A DNA stretch of 64,000 bases from Anaerolineales bacterium (GTDB lineage Bacteria > Chloroflexota > Anaerolineae > Anaerolineales > Villigracilaceae). The stretch's first letter is position 1. Each line of letters opens with the position of its first letter. The stretch is from contig JACKAW010000004.1 in the NCBI GenBank assembly GCA_020634885.1, positions 310,001 to 374,000 on the forward strand. The letters are read 5' to 3'. The notes under the pieces were generated by a model. That model saw nothing but the letters and a program-made list of their open reading frames with translations, was not told the origin of the DNA and ran no database searches. Below, in pieces: positions 57,364-64,000 of the stretch. Both the position numbers and the translations under genes were made by a program.

Positions 57364-58038
57364 TTATTTTGAAACACCCGTGATCTTGATACCCGCGTGA
57401 GTGGAACCGTATTTTTTATTAATACCGATCAGTACGCTGGTCATCCCTTCGATCACCACTGAATTTTCAAGCGGACCTGCGTCCCAACCTTGCAGACCTG
57501 CCGCTTCCACGAGTTTGATCACATTGGCGCGCGCATCTTTGCTGGTTCCGGTAACGAGAACGTCACATTCTGCGCCTTCTTCACCAAGCAGATGTTCATG
57601 AGAAATATTTTGGAAGGCGGCGCAAATTTGCACGCCTTCGCCCAGAACTTCGCGCGCTTCTTGTGCGGCGGAACCAGCAGCGGGCATTTGCACGGTTGAA
57701 ACTTTTGGAGGAACAAGCGGCACGGTCACATCGACCAGGGTTTTTCCCTGCAACAAATCTTTGACAGACTCAAGCGTGGAGCGATGTGCGGAATATGGAA
57801 CAGTGAGCACAACAATATTCGCCTCTTGCGCCGCTTTGAGGTTGTCCATTCCAACGACAGAGACTCCATCTCCGAGCATTTCACTCACTTCTTTTGCTGC
57901 CGCTACGGCTTTATCTTCGGTTCGCGAGCCGATGAGTACGTGATAGCCAGCCTTCGCCCAGCGATAGGCGAGTCCTTTGCCTTCTTTGCCTGTGCCGCCA
58001 AGGACGGCAATGGATAAGAGAATGGAATCGTTTTCCAT
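57364..58038 (-). CDS. npdG: F420H2:NADP+ oxidoreductase (NADPH-dependent F420 reductase)
   Basis: The 224-aa protein has an N-terminal Rossmann fold with IAVLGGTGKEGKGLAYRWAKAG and the NADP-binding IGSRTEDKA. It also has VVLTVPYSAHRSTLES and FQNISHEHL, typical of NpdG/Fno. It exchanges hydride between F420H2 and NADP+. It lies between ssnA and cofE, with about 20-base gaps. Confidence 0.92.
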   Translation of the reverse strand: MENDSILLSIAVLGGTGKEGKGLAYRWAKAGYHVLIGSRTEDKAVAAAKEVSEMLGDGVSVVGMDNLKAAQEANIVVLTVPYSAHRSTLESVKDLLQGKTLVDVTVPLVPPKVSTVQMPAAGSAAQEAREVLGEGVQICAAFQNISHEHLLGEEGAECDVLVTGTSKDARANVIKLVEAAGLQGWDAGPLENSVVIEGMTSVLIGINKKYGSTHAGIKITGVSK

Positions 58039-58058
58039 ATTGATATCTCCGTTGGTTG

Positions 58059-59411
58059 TTAGGATAGTTTATTGACTTCTTCGGTATATTTTTCCCAAAT
58101 GCGCGGGGCAATTTCCCTTGCACGGGCAGCGATTTCGGCTTCGTTGAGGGTGAGCAGTTCGCGGTCTTTCATTAAGAATTTCCCTGCGACCATGGTGCTG
58201 GCGACCATGCTTTGCTGGAAACCAAAGATGATATGCCAGGGCAGGTTGCCGTCTGTGAGTTCGGTGTAGGGGTGGTACTCTACAAAAATAAGGTCGGCAG
58301 CCGCACCGGGGACGATTTGACCGATGGGTTCGTTGGGGAAGTAGGTTTGTGCAAGAGCGGTGTTGTTGTAGATCGCCATTTGCTGTACGTCGTACCCGCC
58401 CATACGGCGTGGGTCGCGGTGTTCGGCTTTGTGCAGCAGGTAGGCGGCTTTCCAATCGTCCCACATGGAGTTGGTGAAGCCGTCATTGCCGAGGCAGACT
58501 TTCACGCCCATTCGCAGCATGGATTCGATCTGGGCAGTGCCTACGCCGTTGTTCATGTTCGAGCGCGGCTGGTGGGTAAGCCAGGTTTGGTTCTCGGCAA
58601 GAATATCCATTTCGCGGGCATCAAAGTGGATGCCGTGTGCGGTGATGGTTTTCGGTCCAAGAATGCCGTGTTTGTGTAACCGGTCAATGACGCGCATACC
58701 GGATTTTTGCAGGCTGTCGTATTCGTCTGATTCGTGTTCGGCAGTGTGGACGTGGAATCCGGCTCCTTCGGGGATGGAGGCAGCACAAGCTTGCAAGGTT
58801 CCGCCAGAAAGTGTCAGACTGGCATGAAGCCCAAAAGCAGCACCCAGCCTTGGGTGAGGGTTTGAGGCGAGGCGTTTTATGAAGCGTACGTTTTCCTCTA
58901 TCCCTGCATTTGCTTTAACACTGCCGTCACGGTCGGTTACTTCGTAGCATAAAACGGCGCGGAGCCCACTTTTATCTACAGCATCGGCGATCACATCCAA
59001 TGAACCTTCAATGGCATTGGGTGAGGCGTGGTGGTCGAAGAGGGTGGTGGTTCCGTGCTTGATGGCATCTACCAGACAGACCAGCGCAGAGTAGCGCACG
59101 CCTTCGGGGTCGAGTGCGCGGTCGAGGGGCCACCATAGTTTTTTTAGGATTTCGGGAAAATCTTTTGGCGCAGCGCCTGGAATTGCCATGCCGCGTGCAA
59201 AGGCGCCATAGAAATGAGTATGAGCACAAATGCCGCCGGGCATTACATATTGACCGTTCACGTCGGTGGCTTTTGCTTTGGGGTATTTTGCGATTAGGGA
59301 ACGTGTGCTGCCAATATCTTTGATCTTGCCGCCTTCGATGTAGATGGCGTGGTTGGTGAGAATGCGGTTTGGGGCTTCCCATGTGATGATGTTTGCATTT
59401 GTGATGAGCAT
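58059..59411 (-). CDS. ssnA: SsnA-type amidohydrolase, selenium metabolism marker
   Basis: The 450-aa metal-dependent amidohydrolase has GGICAHTHFYGAFARGM (metal HxH), the CH-family GTTTLFDHHASPNAIEGSL, THQPRSNMNNGVG and NDGFTNSMWDD with the catalytic Asp. The PKDFPEILKKLWWPLDRALD segment and overall order match E. coli SsnA, which is linked to selenium-dependent molybdenum hydroxylase clusters. The reaction is unknown, probably an N-cyclic amide hydrolase or deaminase. Unlike E. coli it is next to npdG and the NACHT gene rather than xdhD. Confidence 0.85.
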   Translation of the reverse strand: MLITNANIITWEAPNRILTNHAIYIEGGKIKDIGSTRSLIAKYPKAKATDVNGQYVMPGGICAHTHFYGAFARGMAIPGAAPKDFPEILKKLWWPLDRALDPEGVRYSALVCLVDAIKHGTTTLFDHHASPNAIEGSLDVIADAVDKSGLRAVLCYEVTDRDGSVKANAGIEENVRFIKRLASNPHPRLGAAFGLHASLTLSGGTLQACAASIPEGAGFHVHTAEHESDEYDSLQKSGMRVIDRLHKHGILGPKTITAHGIHFDAREMDILAENQTWLTHQPRSNMNNGVGTAQIESMLRMGVKVCLGNDGFTNSMWDDWKAAYLLHKAEHRDPRRMGGYDVQQMAIYNNTALAQTYFPNEPIGQIVPGAAADLIFVEYHPYTELTDGNLPWHIIFGFQQSMVASTMVAGKFLMKDRELLTLNEAEIAARAREIAPRIWEKYTEEVNKLS

Positions 59412-59415
59412 ATTT

Positions 59416-61968
59416 TTATCCTAGTCCATATTCGCTTGGGTCGGGTAATTTGACTCCCGCAACGCCAAGTTCCCAGAGAATGTAGTAGGCAGATTCGCGT
59501 ACTTCGGGGTCGTCTTTGTACATGGCTTCGTACATGCCTTTGAGCACAATATCTTGCGGCGTTTGTTTGAGGAATTGCAGCGCTGCCATGCGGATTTCGA
59601 TGTCTTCGTCTTTTAATGCGAGCAGGAGAATATCTGTAGCGGGAATGCCGGGGGAGATGCCCACGCCTTTCTTTGCGGCAAATTCGATCAGCCATGGGGT
59701 TTCGTGCGGGGCGGGGTGTTTCATGGGTACGTAGGCTTCGCTCTGGGTTTTCATATCCAGCACTTCGGTGGCAGCGTTGCGGACAACCCATTGGTCGTCT
59801 TCGATCTGAATTTGTTTGAGCAGGTCAACTGCCCATTCCTCGCGGACACGTCCCAACCCATATACGGTGGCGCGGCGCAGAAGAATGTCGTTGATCGTCA
59901 CGCCGTCCTTAAGCATAGAGTGCCCTTCGTTCGGGTCGTTTGCAAGGGCTTCGGCAGCAGCACGGCGGATGTCTTCCTCTCCGCTGAGTAGGGCATTGGC
60001 GGCGATCTCAAGCGCTTCGTTCGTGTTGATGGCTGCAAGCGCCATGCAGGCGGCTCGTTTAACAGAGAGGCTGGGGGCGTTTAGCGCACCTTCCAGTAGT
60101 TTTAGTGATTTTGCATCTCGTACAGCGCCCATGCCCAAAATGGCGATGTGGACAAGTTCAAATGAGCTGGACGCGGCAAATTGGCGGAATAATGCGGCAG
60201 CATTTGTGTCGCGGCTGTACACAAAAGCAGCCATGGCTTGTGCCCGTAAACCTAAAGGAATGCCCTCGGTTTGCATGATGGCAGCCAGTGTGCCAAGCAT
60301 TTTGCCGCGCCAGGGTGCGTTTTTGGGAGCATCTTTCAACCACCGAGCTGCGGCGAGAAGTGGACGGTGCATGGGCAGGCGTGAATATTCAAGCAGGGTT
60401 TGCACCAGATTGCTGGCATCGCCCAGTGCTGCAAGGTAACGCATGGCAAGATATTTACCAGACCAGTCTGGTTGGTTGATGAGGGTTTCATCAAGGTTGT
60501 AGGTGGTTAGCGCGTTTCCGGCGAGGTATCCGGCAAAGACTGAGTGTGCGAAGCGCATATGGTCTCTGCTGTGAGCGATCAGCAGTCCGCTGGTTATCAT
60601 TTTGTCGAGTAATGCCGATTTGGGTGTGGCGAGTTTTTCTGTTTTCTTGACTTTGTACGGCTGTGTTTTTTCTTCCTGATACTGGGGAGGGGGCGATCCT
60701 TCTTCTTGATCTTGAGCGGTTTCGCCTTCCAGAACTTCTTCTGTCACCTCAAAGGATTTGACCCACTCTCGCGCCTTGCGTGCATCAAAGACGGGCGTGG
60801 TGTTGACCGTAACCTGCATGGCGAGCGTTTCCAGTGCGGCGAGGGGGGTGTTGGGCGGCGCCAATCTGCGTATGTGAGTGGCGATTGCTTCCAGTGTTCG
60901 TGGTCCCAGGCTATCGCCGGCGTAGGCGCCCCAAACTTTGAGTGTCAACTCAAGGGGAGATAAATTTTGGGTGTCGGAGCCAAGCCAGATGTTAAGAAGG
61001 AGCGGGTCTATTTGTTCTGGTCCGGTTTGTGCCCAGGATTCGAGTGCGACGGTGCGCGACCATAATTCGCCCCATTGTTCTACAAATTGGTTATTGTTGG
61101 CTTCTGTCCATGTGCAAAGGGCAAGGGGTGTGAATCCGAGTGGAATGAGACCATCGAGGTATTCAGGTGTGCCGGTGGTGATGATGCGTGTTTTTGGATG
61201 TGCTTTTAGTACCAATTTGAAGAAATCGGCAACCAGTTTTTGTTGTTCGGGGGTAATCTCATCGTACCCGTCTATTAGCATTAAGGCATTGCCTGATTTG
61301 AAAGCCCCATTAACAAGTGCGGGTATTTTTCCAAGATCAAAGATCGGTGCGTACTCTGATGCGGCTTCAATGATGATCTGGAGGAAGTTTTTGGGGTCGT
61401 TTACCGGTAGGTTTAGATCTGCCACGTGGAAGTGAAAGGGGACAAAATCTTTTAGTACGCCGAGTTTTTCGCTGCGGTTGGCGGCGAGGCTGGCAAGGTG
61501 AGCGAGGGCAACGGTTTTGCCTGTGCCCGGTTGACCAATGAGGACGATGTTTGTGTTTCCACCGAGCGCTTGTGAGAGGGTGAGTGTGTGCGGTTGGTAG
61601 ATGGCGGCGATTTCGGGCCAGGTTGGTAGGTAGGGCAGGGTTTGGGTGACGATATCTTCAAAGCGGGTAGAGCCGCCGGGTTCTACGGGGGCGGGCGGGG
61701 TGATGATCTTGGGTTCTTGCAGAATCTCATCCAGTGCAAAAAGCTGGGCGGCTAAGTGCATTCCTTGTGCTCGTCTCAAGGTAAGGCGGCGGTGATTTTC
61801 TTCAATGGAACTGGTTTTGCGGGTTTTCGCAAGTTCGCGCTGTTCCTTTAGCCCGTCGCGCATTTCCGCGATCATGGGACGGGCGCGTCCTACCAGGAAC
61901 CAGATGACGGTGGCTGATGCGAAACCGGCGAGAAATGAGATGGGGTCAATGAGATTTAGAAGGAACAT
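59416..61968 (-). CDS. Membrane-anchored NACHT/STAND NTPase with HEAT repeats
   Basis: The 850-aa protein has one N-terminal transmembrane helix (PISFLAGFASATVIWFLV, 9-26) and a charged stretch. The NTPase follows: Walker A GQPGTGKT (145-152) and Walker B ALMLIDGYDEI (228-238), the STAND/NACHT type. From about residue 500 to the end it is HEAT/PBS-lyase-like repeats (for example ALGDASNLVQTLLEYS, AACMALAAINTNEALEIAANALL). Such proteins act as signal-transducing oligomers in defence or regulation. It is 4 bases before ssnA in transcription order. Confidence 0.8.
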   Translation of the reverse strand: MFLLNLIDPISFLAGFASATVIWFLVGRARPMIAEMRDGLKEQRELAKTRKTSSIEENHRRLTLRRAQGMHLAAQLFALDEILQEPKIITPPAPVEPGGSTRFEDIVTQTLPYLPTWPEIAAIYQPHTLTLSQALGGNTNIVLIGQPGTGKTVALAHLASLAANRSEKLGVLKDFVPFHFHVADLNLPVNDPKNFLQIIIEAASEYAPIFDLGKIPALVNGAFKSGNALMLIDGYDEITPEQQKLVADFFKLVLKAHPKTRIITTGTPEYLDGLIPLGFTPLALCTWTEANNNQFVEQWGELWSRTVALESWAQTGPEQIDPLLLNIWLGSDTQNLSPLELTLKVWGAYAGDSLGPRTLEAIATHIRRLAPPNTPLAALETLAMQVTVNTTPVFDARKAREWVKSFEVTEEVLEGETAQDQEEGSPPPQYQEEKTQPYKVKKTEKLATPKSALLDKMITSGLLIAHSRDHMRFAHSVFAGYLAGNALTTYNLDETLINQPDWSGKYLAMRYLAALGDASNLVQTLLEYSRLPMHRPLLAAARWLKDAPKNAPWRGKMLGTLAAIMQTEGIPLGLRAQAMAAFVYSRDTNAAALFRQFAASSSFELVHIAILGMGAVRDAKSLKLLEGALNAPSLSVKRAACMALAAINTNEALEIAANALLSGEEDIRRAAAEALANDPNEGHSMLKDGVTINDILLRRATVYGLGRVREEWAVDLLKQIQIEDDQWVVRNAATEVLDMKTQSEAYVPMKHPAPHETPWLIEFAAKKGVGISPGIPATDILLLALKDEDIEIRMAALQFLKQTPQDIVLKGMYEAMYKDDPEVRESAYYILWELGVAGVKLPDPSEYGLG

Positions 61969-61974
61969 GGTGTT

Positions 61975-62676
61975 TTAGTTTGCAAATAGAATGCGTCCGC
62001 AAGATGGGCAGTAGGCTAGTTTGATCTGTGAACGTGCGTTTTGTTGCAGTGCGGCGGTTAGGTTGGTTCCGCAAGCAGCACAGGCATCATCGTCTGTTTC
62101 GGCGACGGCGACACCGCGTTTTTGTTTTCGGAGGTCTTCGTAAATTTCCAGCAGAGCGCTGTCAACGGGAGTTCGGGCGGCTTGTCTTTCCTGGGCGAGG
62201 CTTTCCATTTGACTGGTAAGCTGTTTTTTTTCTTCGAGCAGGGTTTTGTTTTCGTTGCCTGCCTGTTCTTGCACGTTATTCAATTCTTTTTCAGCTTTTT
62301 CTTTTTCTGCTTCGGCGCTTTCGGCAGAGAGCATGGCTTCAAGTTCGCGTTCTTCAAGAGTGACCAGGTGTTTTTTTAGAGAAGAGGCTTCCAGTTGCAG
62401 GTCTTGCAGTTCTTTTGGGCTGCGTACATTGCCGCTGTATAGATTTGATTCGGTCTGCTCTATTTTAATTTTTAGGTCATTGGCTTCGGCTTCGGCATTT
62501 TTTACCTGCCGCATTGCCAGGTGGTTGTTGCTGTCTGCCTGCTCGAATTGTGTCAACGCGTCTTTTACCTTTTTGTCATTATCCAATGTCTTTTGAATAA
62601 CGTTCAACCGCGCTTTTACGCGGTCGATCTGGCTGTCGATCTGTTGAAGGCGGAATAATCCGAGCGAGGCGCTCAT
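61975..62676 (-). CDS. Zinc-ribbon coiled-coil protein (DUF164/CdsZ-like)
   Basis: The 233-aa protein has a long coiled coil (LGLFRLQQIDSQIDRVKARL to about residue 175) and a C-terminal C4 zinc ribbon, ACAACGTNL...YCPSCGRILF. SPKELQDLQLEASSLKK is the conserved middle motif. Members are widespread and poorly understood, with suggested links to nucleic-acid handling. Only 6 bases separate it from the NACHT gene. Confidence 0.85.
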   Translation of the reverse strand: MSASLGLFRLQQIDSQIDRVKARLNVIQKTLDNDKKVKDALTQFEQADSNNHLAMRQVKNAEAEANDLKIKIEQTESNLYSGNVRSPKELQDLQLEASSLKKHLVTLEERELEAMLSAESAEAEKEKAEKELNNVQEQAGNENKTLLEEKKQLTSQMESLAQERQAARTPVDSALLEIYEDLRKQKRGVAVAETDDDACAACGTNLTAALQQNARSQIKLAYCPSCGRILFAN

Positions 62677-62737
62677 AACCGAATTATATACGAAAGGAGT
62701 GAAAATCCCTGTCTTCTTTTAAAAAACGGGGCAAAAG

Positions 62738-64000
62738 TCACTGACTGGTAATGTTGAAGAAATTGTAGGTTGCCTGGGTAAGCTTTACGACAAGGGGGTT
62801 GGTGATATCCCAAATATTTTGAACAGGGTGATAGGTGTAAATTGAAAGGACGTAATTGCCGCCGGGTGAGTAGACAATTCCCACGTCGCTGATGTCGTGC
62901 ATAACACCATCACGGGAGAGAACAAAGCCATGTTTGTGAGGTACAAGGGTGCCATCTGGAACGCCGCCTTGAATAAGGGCGCCAAATTTGTCCAATGCGA
63001 GGAAGTCAATGATGGTTCGACAGGTTTCCGGGGTGACACGCCCTGGAAACGCGGCGGCAAGCGCTCCGCCGCCGGTCTGTTCGCATTGATAAATATCAGC
63101 CATCAGGATGCCCATTTCAGATGCGGTAGTTTGCGAGTAGGGGTCTGGATCGGTGTAGACATCTGCACGAGAGTTACCCGGGGTTATGCGTCCGGGAATG
63201 AGGTTGGGCGCGCCGAGGAAGAACATGCCACTGATGTAGGTGCTTTGCAATCCGATGGCTTCCATATCCCTTGTAACGATGATCGGTCCGTTATTGGAGT
63301 CAATGCGCTCAATGATAAGGTCTGTGGCAGAGTTATCTGAAATGCGAAAGACGCGCGAGATCACTTCGGTGGTCTCTGCATCAAGGGTTGTCCCACGATT
63401 GATCATGAAGGATGTGAGGATCGGGAGTTTGATTGTGCTGGAGGCGGTAAAGGCTACATCCGGTTCGGGGTTGATCTCCTGCTTGTTATTCATTACAAAA
63501 TGGATTTCCTGTCCGGTTTGCAGATCCATCATGTAAAAGCCGATCATGCCGTCAAAATCTGAGGTGGAAATGATCTGTTTGAGCAGAATTTCGAGGTTGT
63601 CGGGTGTTGGGCGGGCGGATGTGGTTGTAATGGCTGAAAAGGCAACGGATCGGTCTGAGGGGGAACGTAGGGCATTGTTGACAATAAGCACTGCGCGGTC
63701 AAGATCAAGAGTTTGCCCGGGCGCTCCGGGAAGGAAGGATGCACTACCCGGCACGGGCTGTGCAGGTGTGGGCGGAAGGTCGTATCTTGAGGCGATCTCG
63801 TTTTGAAGGTATTCGCGTAATCGATCTTCTGAAATATTCGCGCTGAGAGGAATTTGAGATTCAGCGGGGGGGCGGCTCCAGAGGTAATCCCAGAACCCTC
63901 CCCAGAAAGAGCCGCCTGTACGTGTCAGGTCGGCGGCGGCGAGCATCGTTTCCACATCGATTGTGAAGCCGACTGTGCCAGGGTCAATATTGAAGACAGC
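62738..64000 (-). CDS. Serine hydrolase (class A beta-lactamase/PBP-like), 5' end outside the window
   Basis: The reading frame stays open to the window edge, so the start is beyond 64000 and at least 420 codons are present. An N-terminal segment (FNIDPGTVGFTIDVETMLAA) resembles a YoaR-type cell-wall-binding domain. The catalytic domain has SSTIK (SxxK), SDN in FRISDNSATDLI and KHG in VPHKHGFVL, the three class A/DD-peptidase motifs. It is probably exported and acts on peptidoglycan or related substrates. It is not necessarily a resistance enzyme. Confidence 0.82.
   Translation of the reverse strand, partial: AVFNIDPGTVGFTIDVETMLAAADLTRTGGSFWGGFWDYLWSRPPAESQIPLSANISEDRLREYLQNEIASRYDLPPTPAQPVPGSASFLPGAPGQTLDLDRAVLIVNNALRSPSDRSVAFSAITTTSARPTPDNLEILLKQIISTSDFDGMIGFYMMDLQTGQEIHFVMNNKQEINPEPDVAFTASSTIKLPILTSFMINRGTTLDAETTEVISRVFRISDNSATDLIIERIDSNNGPIIVTRDMEAIGLQSTYISGMFFLGAPNLIPGRITPGNSRADVYTDPDPYSQTTASEMGILMADIYQCEQTGGGALAAAFPGRVTPETCRTIIDFLALDKFGALIQGGVPDGTLVPHKHGFVLSRDGVMHDISDVGIVYSPGGNYVLSIYTYHPVQNIWDITNPLVVKLTQATYNFFNITSQ

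Noticed and set aside
62738..63955. GTG 63955 as the start of the serine hydrolase
   Set aside because: The frame continues without a stop to the window edge with residues that fit a wall-binding domain, so the real start lies outside.

Overview
The window looks like a chromosomal segment of a bacterium of the phylum Chloroflexota, probably class Anaerolineae. This is inferred from gene content, not from a marker gene: a secreted LGFP-like repeat protein of the type common in Chloroflexota, coenzyme F420 biosynthesis (cofC, cofD, cofE, npdG) beside menaquinone genes (menA, ubiE/menG), 2-oxoacid:ferredoxin oxidoreductase, CarD, and REP-like palindromes with a RAYT transposase. Base composition and gene style look even, and I see no prophage, rRNA, tRNA or CRISPR array. 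No gap without a gene exceeds about 300 bases.

Layout. 1-4.4 kb: tail of a UDP-GlcNAc 2-epimerase, a secreted repeat protein, an orphan PyrK-like flavoprotein, an SPFH protein, then selD, whose true start lies upstream of an in-frame UGA, so it is a selenoprotein. 4.4-8.7 kb: CNNM/CorC-type membrane protein, methyltransferase, acyltransferase, clpS, aldo/keto reductase. 8.7-11.7 kb: a four-gene 2-oxoacid:ferredoxin oxidoreductase operon with long palindromes in its intercistronic gaps. 11.9-18.1 kb (+): small membrane protein, thiolase, Ycf48-like lipoprotein, CBS protein, viroplasmin-RNase H, TPR-fused site-2 protease, isochorismatase-like hydrolase. 18.2-25 kb (-): GNATs and MFS exporter, PQ-loop protein, DegV, TetR, and an arsR-arsM pair with clear operators. 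25-32 kb: YqeB-like selenium/molybdenum hydroxylase factor, two DUF1361 proteins, DinB, alpha/beta hydrolase, CBS-type Mn pyrophosphatase, HD-GYP sensor. 32-40.7 kb: a fused xanthine-dehydrogenase-type molybdenum hydroxylase lacking one set of iron-sulfur ligands, a RAYT between two perfect palindromes, an M16 protease, and an operon of DUF6922, AbiEii nucleotidyltransferase and a CcrM-type methylase. 40.7-48.7 kb: Uup ABC-F, CarD, an operon from ubiE through a molybdenum-hydroxylase FAD subunit to two small unknown proteins, a Clp-N-like/site-2-protease fusion, menA. 48.7-52.6 kb: NitT/TauT-type ABC importer with lipoprotein and TetR. 52.8-58 kb: F420 genes plus F420-type oxidoreductases. 58-64 kb: ssnA, a membrane-anchored NACHT-HEAT protein, a zinc-ribbon coiled-coil protein, and a truncated serine hydrolase.

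How it fits together. Three loci point to selenium-dependent molybdenum hydroxylase metabolism: selenoprotein SelD makes selenophosphate, YqeB and SsnA are markers of that system, and the fused hydroxylase with its remote FAD subunit are candidate enzymes. A second theme is low-potential redox chemistry: ferredoxin-linked 2-oxoacid oxidation, F420 with its NADP oxidoreductase, and menaquinone. A third is a population of palindromic repeats, many bounded by GTAG/CTAC, that includes the pair flanking the RAYT gene.
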